From Polyangium jinanense (GTDB taxonomy: Bacteria > Myxococcota > Polyangia > Polyangiales > Polyangiaceae), in the NCBI RefSeq assembly GCF_028435365.1, contig NZ_JAGTJJ010000033.1, positions 62,001 to 126,000 on the forward strand: a DNA stretch of 64,000 nt. The letters run 5' to 3'. The position numbers were made by a program, and so were the translations under genes. The notes under the pieces were generated by a model, which searched no databases, was not told where the DNA came from, and saw only the letters and a list, made by a program, of their open reading frames with translations. How positions within the stretch are numbered: position 1 is the stretch's first letter; each line of letters opens with the position of its first letter. Below, piece by piece: positions 1 through 8,118 of this stretch.

Positions 1-195
1 CGCTACCCGGTACGCGCCGAGCGGGTCGTCTGAGGTGCCGCTGGCCTGACCTCCGTCCTCGATCGTGACGTGCCACTTTCCATTGGCGAGCAGTCGAACG
101 CGGACGCGTAGGCCATGCCGTCCGTCGATCGTAACGCGATGAATCATGCCCTCGGCCCCTGCCGGCTGGGAGCTGACAACCTCGACGACGCTCAT
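1..195 (-). CDS. hypothetical protein, C-terminus outside the window
   Basis: Leftward reading frame open to the window edge, 65 residues visible. It starts with ATG at 195, overlapping the stop of the preceding gene as ATGA, so it is the last visible gene of a leftward operon. The visible part is predicted beta-rich with no recognisable motif: a Val-rich start, then alternating hydrophobic and charged residues around GRHGLRVRVRLLANGKW. No function can be assigned. It could be a small immunity or accessory protein, but nothing seen supports that. Confidence 0.55.
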   Translation of the reverse strand, partial: MSVVEVVSSQPAGAEGMIHRVTIDGRHGLRVRVRLLANGKWHVTIEDGGQASGTSDDPLGAYRVA

Positions 196-419
196 ACGTC
201 TCGTGTACGCGTGCGAGACTGCTGACGCAAGTCGGCGAGCAGCAGCCGCGTCTTCTCGACAGGGCTAAGGTATGGCGCGAGCGCACGCTTGTGTCTTCGC
301 CGGTCGGGTAGCTCGCCCCCGTGAGCCGATCCGACAACCGCGCCCGAAGCAGGGACCAGCGCCGGCGGGCCCGTGCTGTCACCCGAAGACTTGACGCCGG
401 ATCGGCCGTCCAGACTCAC
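192..419 (-). CDS. small hypothetical protein
   Basis: A 75-residue frame starting with GTG at 419, overlapping the upstream stop by four bases (GTGA), and ending in an ATGA overlap with the next gene. Tight coupling on both sides is the main argument that it is real. The protein is basic and low in complexity at its N-terminus; the second half (PYLSPVEKTRLLLADLRQQ) looks helical. No domain is recognised and no signal peptide is visible. Confidence 0.45.
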   Translation of the reverse strand: MSLDGRSGVKSSGDSTGPPALVPASGAVVGSAHGGELPDRRRHKRALAPYLSPVEKTRLLLADLRQQSRTRTRDV

Positions 420-1375
420 CGCATGGCGATCGTAGGTAGGCCAGGCGACAGCGGGATAGCAGGATGATCAGCCGACCGCGCGTGCGTCCCGAGAGCGGCT
501 GGGATTCCCACGGCCGAGAGCCTGTCGCGCCACGAGGGGTTCGCCTCTTCGTGACGGGTCAAGAACGCGAGCTTCGCGAGCGACACGTCGACCTCGCGGT
601 AGTCAGGGCAGGGCCCGAGGCTGTTCGGATCCCTGAGCTCGACGACGGGTTTGTCCAAGGCCCACTGGTGCCACGACAAAGCGCCAGGGCCCCAGTCTAC
701 CACCACGCGCATCTCCAGCGCGGCGAAGCGGGGATCCCGGACGAGGTCGTAGTAGTAGCGCACCACATCGGGGTCGTCGCGACGCGCGGCCTCGTACATC
801 CCGCGCAGTGCCACGGGCACGGTCGAGGGATCGAGCACCGTCGCCTTCCTCGATCCTCGCACCTGGTACGCGCCGATGAAGAGCGCGCGACGGCCGGGCA
901 GTCCGAGGAACGAGAAGATCCCGTCGCAGGCGCCGAAGATGTCCTTGCCCTGCTCTGCCTGGTAGAACTCCAGCGCTTCGCGGTCGAGGTGGAAGAGCTC
1001 GACGAGATCGGGGACACCCGGACGGTTGTCGAGGTGGCGGACGGCCTTCCACTTGTCGATGCCCTCGAGCGCGGGGCACACGCGTGCGACGAGTTCGGCG
1101 AAGCTGAAGAGGGGCTCGGGCATGCGCGTCAAGAGGCGGGCGACGTACGAGCGTAGCACTGCGGTCGCTCCGCGGTGGCTCGACGGCGCCGCGTCGGCGT
1201 CGAGCATCTCCCAGCGCGCCCAGCCCGTTCCGGGCGTCGTCTTCATCGGCGTGACGCTGAACCCGACTGAAGCGAACGCAGTGCTGCGCGCCATCGAGGG
1301 GCGTCCAGGAAGAACGCTGCGAGCTTCGTTCTCACCGAGACGAACCTGAAACTCTCCACAGCCCATGGCGGGCAT
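416..1375 (-). CDS. GIY-YIG family protein lacking its nuclease domain
   Basis: 319 residues. The middle (about 110-270) matches what I recall of the N-terminal half of a common GIY-YIG nuclease family. It has the VRHLDNR stretch, FGACDGIFSFLGLPGRRALF followed by a YQVRG strand, and the VDWGPGALSWHQWA block that normally leads through an SWRDRLSAV-like segment into the GIY-YIG domain. Here that segment is followed by about 30 unrelated residues and a stop, so the catalytic domain is missing. Either the gene was cut by recombination or the N-terminal domain persists alone. The start is uncertain, since several Met codons lie in the first 45 residues. First visible gene of a leftward operon. 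Confidence 0.6.
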   Translation of the reverse strand: MPAMGCGEFQVRLGENEARSVLPGRPSMARSTAFASVGFSVTPMKTTPGTGWARWEMLDADAAPSSHRGATAVLRSYVARLLTRMPEPLFSFAELVARVCPALEGIDKWKAVRHLDNRPGVPDLVELFHLDREALEFYQAEQGKDIFGACDGIFSFLGLPGRRALFIGAYQVRGSRKATVLDPSTVPVALRGMYEAARRDDPDVVRYYYDLVRDPRFAALEMRVVVDWGPGALSWHQWALDKPVVELRDPNSLGPCPDYREVDVSLAKLAFLTRHEEANPSWRDRLSAVGIPAALGTHARSADHPAIPLSPGLPTIAMR

Positions 1376-1419
1376 CTTGCGACTACCTGCCGTGTGCCGT
1401 AGTCCTCTGGCTCGTGTCG

Positions 1420-1995
1420 ATGAACCGGACTCCGATCTTGATCGGCACTATCGTGTCGAGCCTCGCTGCGTGTGGAGGCACGACACGCGTCACGTCGCAA
1501 ACGCCAACGACAGCGGTTTTCCTCATGTCGCCGCCGTCGAGTCCACCCATGCCGATCTCTGCCCCGTGGCACGGCGAGCTGACGAAGCCGTGCGGCTCTC
1601 CTTCGCGGATCTCACGGGCGCGGACCACTCTGGTCGGCGACATCGACGGCGATGGGCGGTCTGACGTGGTGGAGACGACCTGCGCAGATCACGCGGAGGC
1701 CGAAGCATGTGTCATGCGTCTCTGCGTCAGCACAGCTCAAGGGGGCGGGCTCATGGCGGCGGCATGGACTGCCGCAACGCCGCAGTCAGCCGTGGCGCTC
1801 CGCGGCCTCGCCGTGCCCCGGGACTTCGAGGCGTTCGGGTTGAGCTTCGCTGCGGGTGGGGCGTGCGTCGTTGGACGCCGGTTTCACTGGGTTCAGGGCC
1901 GAGGCGGCTACCTGGGGACGACGGATCACCGCTGTGCGTGCAAGCTGCCGGCAGACGCCCCGCTCCCGCCCGGATGCGCGAGGGTTGTGCCGTGA
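1420..1995 (+). CDS. lipoprotein with FG-GAP/VCBS-like calcium motif
   Basis: 191 residues from ATG 1420 (a GTG six bases earlier is also possible). The N-terminus is a lipoprotein signal with a lipobox LAAC near residues 15-18, then a Pro/Ser/Thr linker. Residues VGDIDGDGRSDVVE form an FG-GAP/VCBS-type Ca-binding loop (DxDGDGxxD). Several Cys pairs follow, ending in a CACK segment. It is likely exported and membrane-anchored. The stop overlaps the start of the next lipoprotein gene, so the three lipoprotein genes form one rightward operon, divergent from the gene ending at 416. Confidence 0.7.
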   Translation: MNRTPILIGTIVSSLAACGGTTRVTSQTPTTAVFLMSPPSSPPMPISAPWHGELTKPCGSPSRISRARTTLVGDIDGDGRSDVVETTCADHAEAEACVMRLCVSTAQGGGLMAAAWTAATPQSAVALRGLAVPRDFEAFGLSFAAGGACVVGRRFHWVQGRGGYLGTTDHRCACKLPADAPLPPGCARVVP

Positions 1996-2603
1996 AGCGA
2001 CACGCGTGGATCATCTCGATCACGTCGGTTGTTCTGCCGATCTTCGGGTGCGGTGCGCACGTTGATCGACGCCTCGGGCAGATCGAGCAACGGCAGTCAG
2101 AGCTCGATCTACGGGTTGCCGTCGACGAGCGACGAGCAGCGGATCTTCGCGCCGACACGCTGCAGTTGCAGTACGTACTCGATGCGCAGCGACGATGCAT
2201 CGCATGGGAGGAGTGCCGTGCTCAGACGTCCCGCATCCGAGCGTCAATCATGGCCAATCTCGCCGCGTGCAACATGAACACGGCGAACTGGTTTGCGTGC
2301 GACGCGCAGCGGACGAGAAACACCGCGGAAGGTGCCGGGCTGGGCTGCCTCCTAGGCTGGGTAGTTGCCGGCGTAACAGGCGGCGCTGTGGCGCCCGCTG
2401 TTCTCATCGGCTGCGGGGCTGGCGCTGCGACCGGCAGTTCAGGGAGCACGGGCTCATGCACGACGCAGCCGAAGCCACGGCCCTGCGGGCAGATGGGGGC
2501 TGCCTTCCAGAGTGAAGCGCTCATGCGCGAGGGTCTCACCGCCATGCCCGTCTGCGGGCCGATGCCAGAAGAATGCGCCGCGCTGAACTTCTCCTCACGC
2601 TAG
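1992..2603 (+). CDS. lipoprotein with glycine-rich hydrophobic hairpin
   Basis: 203 residues from GTG 1992, overlapping the previous stop. Residues 1-22 form a signal peptide with a lipobox ending PIFGC. A helical region rich in Arg, Glu and Gln (HVDRRLGQIEQRQSEL onward) follows, then a Cys-containing segment and a Gly/Ala/Val hydrophobic stretch (GLGCLLGWVVAGVTGGAV onward) resembling a glycine-zipper hairpin. The gene overlaps the next by 31 bases. In myxobacterial sit loci an accessory lipoprotein gene (sitB) precedes the toxin lipoprotein; the position fits that role, but the match is by context only. Confidence 0.65.
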   Translation: MKRHAWIISITSVVLPIFGCGAHVDRRLGQIEQRQSELDLRVAVDERRAADLRADTLQLQYVLDAQRRCIAWEECRAQTSRIRASIMANLAACNMNTANWFACDAQRTRNTAEGAGLGCLLGWVVAGVTGGAVAPAVLIGCGAGAATGSSGSTGSCTTQPKPRPCGQMGAAFQSEALMREGLTAMPVCGPMPEECAALNFSSR

Positions 2604-3214
2604 GCGTTCTCGCCTGTGGTTGCGGCGGTGGCCACCTCGGAGGGATGGCCGCCGTCGAGCACTCGCTCGCGAGCAGCGAGCAGACCGTGGATCGCGCGGA
2701 CGAGACGTACGGCCTGACAGAGCGCGACATGGCCTTGATGCACGCGATGGCCGTGGATGTCCTCGAGCGGGGCAACCGAGCCGCCCGTGATCTGGATGCT
2801 GCAGCGGGTGCCTATAACCAAGCCGCGGCGTTGTACGGGACAGCGAGCGTGGAGTTTGACTACTCGGCCGACGCCTACGAGACGGCGGCGGCCAAGTACC
2901 GCGAGGTGACCATCACGCTCATCGCCGCCGCAGCCTCCGACCTCTTCCTCCGCGGCGTCTGCGGGCGCTCCGTGAGCACGCGTAAGTACCGCGAGACGCT
3001 TCGAGCGCAGGGCGTCAACCTGGAGGGCAAGGACATCGACCACATCATCCCGCGCTCGCGCGGCGGACCGGACATGCCGTGGAACTACAACCCCCTCGAC
3101 GCGAGCATCAACCGAAGCCTCCAGGCGAACGGGATGTGGTGGAAGCTGATGAACTATCCGCTCGAGACGATGAACGCGTTGGCCAAGTACGCATCGTACT
3201 TGCTCATGTGCTGA
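2573..3214 (+). CDS. lipoprotein with C-terminal HNH nuclease domain, SitA-like toxin candidate
   Basis: 213 residues. A short signal with a lipobox ending LACGC is followed by a long alpha-helical region (about 25-120) and, from about residue 150, an HNH signature (DIDHIIPRSRGG, then NYNPLD and N-rich helices). A secreted lipoprotein ending in a DNase domain matches the architecture of SitA toxins, which myxobacteria transfer between siblings by outer-membrane exchange (TraA/TraB). The assignment to that class is inferred. The third HNH position is less canonical. No obvious dedicated immunity gene follows directly; the genes at 3311 and 4396 are candidates. Confidence 0.65.
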   Translation: MRRAELLLTLGVLACGCGGGHLGGMAAVEHSLASSEQTVDRADETYGLTERDMALMHAMAVDVLERGNRAARDLDAAAGAYNQAAALYGTASVEFDYSADAYETAAAKYREVTITLIAAAASDLFLRGVCGRSVSTRKYRETLRAQGVNLEGKDIDHIIPRSRGGPDMPWNYNPLDASINRSLQANGMWWKLMNYPLETMNALAKYASYLLMC

Positions 3215-3237
3215 CGGCAGCAGGTGCGCTGGCGGGT

Positions 3238-3289
3238 GAACTGCGCCCAGAAGAGATTCTCGTCGAGGTAGTTACCCGGGGCGCAGTTC
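3238..3289. repeat. inverted repeat between toxin-like gene and next gene
   Basis: An 11-base perfect inverted repeat: GAACTGCGCCC at 3238-3248 and its complement at 3279-3289, with a 30-base loop. It lies in the gap after the HNH lipoprotein gene. It has no T-run, so it is not a classical intrinsic terminator. It may be an operator, an RNA stem or a recombination site. Confidence 0.5.
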
Positions 3290-3310
3290 GTTCTAGGTTC
3301 GTGGCTCAAC

Positions 3311-4225
3311 GTGGGGGCTTGCGCCGTGCTCGATGCTCGTCAGGTCTTCGACCTTCTGTTCGCTACCCGTCAGGCAACAGCTTGGTGGACGAATCTCGAC
3401 GGCGAGGACAATAAGAAGAAGGCAACGGAACGGCTCCTCGTCCACACGCTGAGCGACTGGCTCAAGAAGCAGCCCCACGGCTCGGGACAGGACCGCGAGC
3501 GCATGCAGTACTTCTTCTCGTCGCACACGCAGTCGTGCGTGGATCGTCGCTTCGACGGCGTTGGTGTTGAAGAGAAGGTGATTGAGCTCAAGTACGACAA
3601 GCTCATCGACGGTGCACTCGGGCGCTCGCTGGTGTGGGTGTTCGGAGGCCGGCCGAAAGACATCGCGCAGAGCGATGCTGCTGCAATCGGGCTCTGCGTC
3701 ATCAAGACAGGCTCGGCGCCGATGTCGGCGAAGCTCACCGACGCCTTCATCCCCGCGGTCATCGCCGCGCAGCGCGAGAACGTGCACGTCGTCTTCGTGC
3801 ACGGCGACAGCGGCGACATGTGGCCGAAGAACCTCGGCATGCAACGCGCGTTGCCTTCCTGGCTGAGCGAGGTGCCTGAGCCGCACACATGGGACCTCGA
3901 CCCACCCTCGCTCCCCGACGCCGACGAGCTCGAGCAGTTCAAGCGGCCCGCGAAGATGACGGAGAAGTTGTTTGGCAAGCGCCCGCGCTTTGTCGCGTGC
4001 ACCGGCCACACCGGCAAGAAGATCGCCATCGCGTCGTGGCCGAACCACTGGCAGATGCTGGACGTCGCGCTGACGTTGCGGGGCCTCGGCTACGCGGCGG
4101 TGAAGGTCTTCTACTCCGGCGGCGTGAAGTTGAGCCCTGCTGGGCGGGGCGTGGAGAAGAACATCCGCGCCGCGATGAAGTCGAAGTTCGGCGTTGTTCT
4201 GGACTGGAACGTCGAGCTCACCTGA
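3311..4225 (+). CDS. hypothetical protein, possible restriction-fold
   Basis: 304 residues from GTG 3311; a second GTG at 3326 is equally plausible. I do not recognise the family. The protein is soluble, with no signal peptide. The segment VEEKVIELKYDKLIDGAL contains an E-x-K strand like the core of PD-(D/E)XK nucleases, followed by a predicted strand (SLVWVFGG), but the pattern is too weak to call. The C-terminus (IAIASWPNHWQMLDVALTLR) looks like a well-folded alpha/beta end. It lies 96 bases downstream of the HNH lipoprotein gene in the same direction, so it could be an immunity or accessory protein. Confidence 0.6.
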   Translation: MGACAVLDARQVFDLLFATRQATAWWTNLDGEDNKKKATERLLVHTLSDWLKKQPHGSGQDRERMQYFFSSHTQSCVDRRFDGVGVEEKVIELKYDKLIDGALGRSLVWVFGGRPKDIAQSDAAAIGLCVIKTGSAPMSAKLTDAFIPAVIAAQRENVHVVFVHGDSGDMWPKNLGMQRALPSWLSEVPEPHTWDLDPPSLPDADELEQFKRPAKMTEKLFGKRPRFVACTGHTGKKIAIASWPNHWQMLDVALTLRGLGYAAVKVFYSGGVKLSPAGRGVEKNIRAAMKSKFGVVLDWNVELT

Positions 4226-4395
4226 CAAGACGACGAGGTTGTGCGCGGTGCTCCGCCTGTTACCCGTTACCGGGTCTGCTGACGCTCGCACGCTCATACG
4301 GGCAAAGGCGGCTCGCGCCCGTACTTCGAGTGTCGCCTCGTCGGGGTGGCTGTTGGCAGCGGCCGCATCATGTCCGGTAGGCTTGAGGGGAGTCG

Positions 4396-4842
4396 ATGGG
4401 ACGCAAGTTCTACTTCTGGACGATCGTAGTGCCGCTCCTCGTTCTCGCGTGGATCGGCTGGGGCGCGTACCGCGACATCACCGAGGAGAGCAACAAGAAG
4501 GCTCGTACACGCCAGCATCGCGACCGCGTTGTACTGGACGAACTCGTGAGACTCGACGCCGCGTTCAAGGCCCACCCTCCCAAGACGCTCGCCGAGGCCA
4601 CCCAGATTGTCGGCAGCAACGGCTGGTGCGGTCGGTTCAAAGCGTTCAACGAGTTCCCCACGGCCACCTGGAGCTTCCGCTCCGACATCCCGGAGGGCGA
4701 CACGCGCGCGTGGCCAAGGGGGAGCGAGTACGTGTGGGGCGAGGCTGTCCGGGCAAGCGTTGAATCGTGCGACAGCACCGCGAAGATCCGAGCGTTGAGC
4801 GTAGCGCCGCCGGAGAGCGTCCGACTCCCAGGTGCTCCGTGA
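4396..4842 (+). CDS. small inner-membrane-anchored hypothetical protein
   Basis: 148 residues from ATG 4396. Residues 6-25 (YFWTIVVPLLVLAWIGWGAY) form one transmembrane helix or uncleaved signal anchor. The rest is a polar domain containing two Cys residues (GWCGRF and ESCDS) that could form a disulphide outside the cytoplasm. No family is recognised. A single-pass protein with an exposed domain, downstream of an exported nuclease, could be an immunity protein; that is inference only. A 188-base gap without a recognisable feature follows. Confidence 0.6.
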   Translation: MGRKFYFWTIVVPLLVLAWIGWGAYRDITEESNKKARTRQHRDRVVLDELVRLDAAFKAHPPKTLAEATQIVGSNGWCGRFKAFNEFPTATWSFRSDIPEGDTRAWPRGSEYVWGEAVRASVESCDSTAKIRALSVAPPESVRLPGAP

Positions 4843-5030
4843 GAGTGGCTTGCATGGCGCGCGGTTAGCAACAGGGGCACGCCCGTCTGGACTGCGTGCG
4901 TGACACGTCGGAGGGCGGGCCACGAGGTCATGCGGGCTGTGGACGGAGGAGACCACGTTCGTCTTACGAGCCCCTGATCGGTCCGTTATGCTGCTAGTGC
5001 GGCACATCGTCGGCCGCGGAGGGGAGCCCC

Positions 5031-6659
5031 GTGGAGATTCTTCTCGTTGTCCTCCTGCTCGGCGCGCTCGCGGCCGTAGGGTTCTTCGCGTCGAAGGCGA
5101 AGAAGGCCGACGACGCGCTTCGACAAGCGAACCAGGCGAAGGCCGGTCTCGACAAACAGATCGCGAGCCTGCAGAAGCAGGTGAAGCGCCTGAGCCGCTA
5201 CGAGACGGTCATCGATGCGGAAGAAGCTGCAGCTGCCATCCGCACGAAGGCAGAGACGTGGGCAGCGGAGGCACGAGCGCAAGCCGAAGCGGCGGCGACG
5301 CAGATGAAGACCGAAGCTCGGCGCGAGGCGGATCGCCTCGTCGCAGAAGCAAAGACGACCAACGCGCAGGCACGTTCGTCAGCGCAAGCAACCGCGGCGC
5401 AGGCGTCGGCCGATGCTACCTGCATCATCGCCGAGGCGAACCGGCGCGCAGAGGAGATCGCTGCCGGCGCCCTCGAGGCCATGCGCGACTCGAAGCGCCT
5501 CGAGCAGACCGTGCAGGCGATGAAGAACCTCATCGAGGGGTACGGCGACCGCTACGTGATGCCCACGGCTGGACTGCTCGATTATCTCGCCGAGGAGTTC
5601 GGGTTCGCGGAGGCCGGGCAGCGTCTCAAGGCAGCGCGCGAGAAGGTCCGCAACATGATCAAGCAGGGCACGGCCGCGACCTGCGACTACGTGGAGGCGA
5701 ACCGGCGCACGACCGCCATCGAGTTCGTGCTCGACGCCTTCAACGGCAAGACCGACGCGATCCTCGCCGACGTGAGGCACGACAACCACGGCACCCTGCA
5801 GCAGAAAATCCGCGACGCGTTCACGCTCGTGAACCACAACGGCCGCGCGTTCCGCGATGCCCGGATCCAGCCCGAGTACTTGGAGGCGCGGCTCGAGGAG
5901 CTGCGCTGGGCCGTCGTCGCGCAAGATCTGAAGCTCAAGGAGCGTGAAGAGCAGCGGCTCATCAAGGAGCGGATCCGCGAGGAAGAGCGAGCGCAGCGTG
6001 AGTTCGAAAAGGCGTTGAAGGAGGCCGAGAAGGAGCAGGAGACGATCCGTAAGGCGATGGAGAAGGCGCGGCGTGACGTCGACAAGGCGAGCGCGGAAGA
6101 ACGCGCGAAGTACGAGGAGAAGCTGCGCGAGCTGTCCGAGAAGCTCCGCGTCGCCGAGGAGAAGAACAAGCGCGCGATGTCGATGGCCCAGCAGACGAAG
6201 AGCGGCTACGTCTACGTGATCTCGAACATCGGCTCGTTCGGGGAGAACGTCTACAAGATCGGCATGACCCGACGTCTCGAGCCGCTCGACCGTGTCCGGG
6301 AGCTCGGCGATGCGAGCGTGCCGTTCGAGTTCGACGTGCACGCGTTGATCCCGAGCGAGGATGCACCTGCCCTCGAGCACGCGCTCCACCAGCGTTTTGT
6401 CCGGAGCCAGGTGAACAAGGTGAACCCGCGGAAGGAGTTCTTCCGCGTGGCGTTGCACGACATCCGCCAGGAGCTCGAGCAGATGAAGGTGGAAGGGACG
6501 TGGACGATCGCAGCGGAGGCGCGGGAGTTCCGCGAGACACAGGCGATCGAGCGGGCGATGGCGGAGAAACGGTTCGATGAAAAGGCGTGGCTCGAGATGC
6601 AGGCGAAGGCGGAAGCAGCGTCGGCAGGCGAACGGGAGCTCGTCGAGGCCACGGCGTAG
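5031..6659 (+). CDS. membrane-anchored DUF4041/GIY-YIG nuclease (SNIPE-like), copy 1
   Basis: 542 residues from GTG 5031, preceded by a GGAGG ribosome site. Residues 2-22 form an N-terminal transmembrane helix. A long Ala/Glu/Lys coiled coil follows (about 25-150), then a DUF4041-type region (about 170-310), a second charged coiled coil, and from about 390 a T5orf172/GIY-YIG domain: GYVYVISNIGSFG, YKIGMTRR, and EFF carrying the likely catalytic Glu. The same layout (membrane helix, DUF4041, GIY-YIG) is known in SNIPE, an inner-membrane nuclease reported to cut phage DNA during injection. A second copy lies at 16550. The coiled-coil insert before DUF4041 makes this copy longer. Confidence 0.85.
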   Translation: MEILLVVLLLGALAAVGFFASKAKKADDALRQANQAKAGLDKQIASLQKQVKRLSRYETVIDAEEAAAAIRTKAETWAAEARAQAEAAATQMKTEARREADRLVAEAKTTNAQARSSAQATAAQASADATCIIAEANRRAEEIAAGALEAMRDSKRLEQTVQAMKNLIEGYGDRYVMPTAGLLDYLAEEFGFAEAGQRLKAAREKVRNMIKQGTAATCDYVEANRRTTAIEFVLDAFNGKTDAILADVRHDNHGTLQQKIRDAFTLVNHNGRAFRDARIQPEYLEARLEELRWAVVAQDLKLKEREEQRLIKERIREEERAQREFEKALKEAEKEQETIRKAMEKARRDVDKASAEERAKYEEKLRELSEKLRVAEEKNKRAMSMAQQTKSGYVYVISNIGSFGENVYKIGMTRRLEPLDRVRELGDASVPFEFDVHALIPSEDAPALEHALHQRFVRSQVNKVNPRKEFFRVALHDIRQELEQMKVEGTWTIAAEAREFRETQAIERAMAEKRFDEKAWLEMQAKAEAASAGERELVEATA

Positions 6660-6806
6660 CAGGCCCGTGGGGTCGCCGGACGCCACAGCCGAACCCGCGT
6701 CCAGCAGCACAGCGCATCCATGTTTTGCTCAACGCAGACCTCGGAGTTGCCAGCAAAGCCCGAGGAGTGGCCTCCCTCGGCCGCTTCGCGAGCAGCATCC
6801 ACCGCG

Positions 6807-7215
6807 CTAGTTGATGAGCGCGAGCGGGCTGGTCAGAATGACTCCGTCGGCCTTGAAGATCTCGTCGAGGAAGGCGATGTGTGCGCAGGGCAAGTAGCCC
6901 TCGGTGAGCCGACGACGGTCCTCCTCCTAAGAGCCCCGGGATGCTGACCGGCCCGAAGAGCTCGTCGGGGTGGGTGAACTTCGAGAGGAGGTACTCGAAG
7001 AACATCGCGTCGTGCAGGCTCACACACATCGCTCGGGCGAGGAGGCTCTTCGCCGCTGCCAGCGGCCCGAGGAGTAGCACGTGATGCCCGGGCAGGATCG
7101 CGAGGAGCGCGACCCGGATCTGGGCCGCGCGCTCAACAAATGAACGCGAGTTCCGGCTCTGTGCTGTCACCTGGAGTCGGCATCGTGAGGGCGCTGGAGC
7201 CCACCCGCGCAGCAT
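6807..7215 (-). pseudogene. decayed MoxR/RavA-type AAA+ ATPase fragment
   Basis: Reading leftward from 7215, one frame gives a MoxR/RavA-like start (AQIRVALLAILPGHHVLLLG, a degraded Walker A GPLAAAKS, then the FTHPDELFGPVSIPGL block). After a frameshift near 6920, another frame continues with the Walker B region (GYLPCAHIAFLDEIFKADG) and stops at 6807. The nucleotide-binding site is altered and everything after Walker B is gone. It is related to, but clearly diverged from, the intact ATPase at 32943. The 150 bases between the SNIPE-like gene and this remnant hold nothing recognisable. Confidence 0.75.
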
Positions 7216-7402
7216 AGCGGCACCCCGACGGGGCGGTGTCGAGGGACACGACGTGAGGTCGGTAGCTCAGCTCTTCTCACGGCAGCGGCTCCGCCCCTTG
7301 GCCCGGTGCGCGGCTTCGGGCCGGACCAACCATCGAACCGTCCGCGAGCTTCGGCTCCTTCGAGTTGAAGGGATGCGGACCCTGAAGTAGCGTCCACGCT
7401 CT

Positions 7403-8080
7403 ATGTCCAACGAGAGCAACGAATTGAACGCAATTCATCCTCTTGCAGATAGTGTTTTGGGCGTCCTGCGGGACGTTGCTTGGAATGCCCTCGTTGAACG
7501 ATTCGAGGAACCGTTCACGATCACAGGAGATCCGCCAGGCTTGGTGCAGCGTCGGCTCGACGAAGCGCTACAGTATGCGCTGCAATCGGGCGGCCAGGCT
7601 TTGCTGAGCGATGAAGACGAGGTGAACCACCTAGAGCTCCTCCTCGCCTTCGCGCGGCTCGTGGAGTCGTCCGCCCATGAATATGCAGTAGTGGCGCTGA
7701 CGGCTCCTGGAAGAACCGAGCCCCTGGTGTCTGTGTTCGCTACGAAAGGCGGCACCAATCAAGTCGCTGTGCCGAAAAAGGCGCTCGCGCAACTGAACGT
7801 GAGGCTCGTTCAAAAGCAAACATCGAAGGCGGTGTTCGTACACAATCATCCGGATGGAATCTTGCACGACATCTTCGGCGCCGCGGTTCTCGGCCCGTCT
7901 GCCCAAGATCGGCAGATGCTTTCTCGCGCATACCAACACTGGTTCGCAACCGATGGGTACGTGCGGTCCGAGTTTTATTTGGTCGAGGGTGGGACTTTCC
8001 GAAAGTTTATCCTCCCCTCCGCCAGCGAGGTCTGGGACCTAGCCAAACGCCTCGGCCTCGTAACGACCAGCGCCCGATAG
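7403..8080 (+). CDS. RadC-like JAB/MPN domain protein
   Basis: 225 residues. The C-terminal half is a RadC-type JAB domain: FVHNHPDG, then S-A-Q-D about twelve residues later, matching the HxHPxG...SxxD metal-binding pattern of JAMM metalloproteins. The N-terminal about 90 residues lack the usual RadC helix-hairpin-helix and are unrecognised. The codon use looks less GC-rich than its neighbours, suggesting separate transfer. It converges on the helicase gene ending at 8119. RadC-like proteins are frequent in mobile elements, but their enzymatic role is unproven. A 187-base gap upstream may hold the promoter. Confidence 0.75.
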   Translation: MSNESNELNAIHPLADSVLGVLRDVAWNALVERFEEPFTITGDPPGLVQRRLDEALQYALQSGGQALLSDEDEVNHLELLLAFARLVESSAHEYAVVALTAPGRTEPLVSVFATKGGTNQVAVPKKALAQLNVRLVQKQTSKAVFVHNHPDGILHDIFGAAVLGPSAQDRQMLSRAYQHWFATDGYVRSEFYLVEGGTFRKFILPSASEVWDLAKRLGLVTTSAR

Positions 8081-8118
8081 CGTAAAGCAGGACGTAATCG
8101 CGGGCCGTTTCGTATCGC

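Noticed and set aside
5379..6710. Leu/Arg-rich 443-residue frame opposite the first SNIPE-like gene
   Set aside because: Antisense shadow of a high-GC gene; no start site or recognisable domain.
7403..8080. A true RadC repair protein
   Set aside because: The JAB metal site is similar, but the N-terminal helix-hairpin-helix is absent; called RadC-like only.
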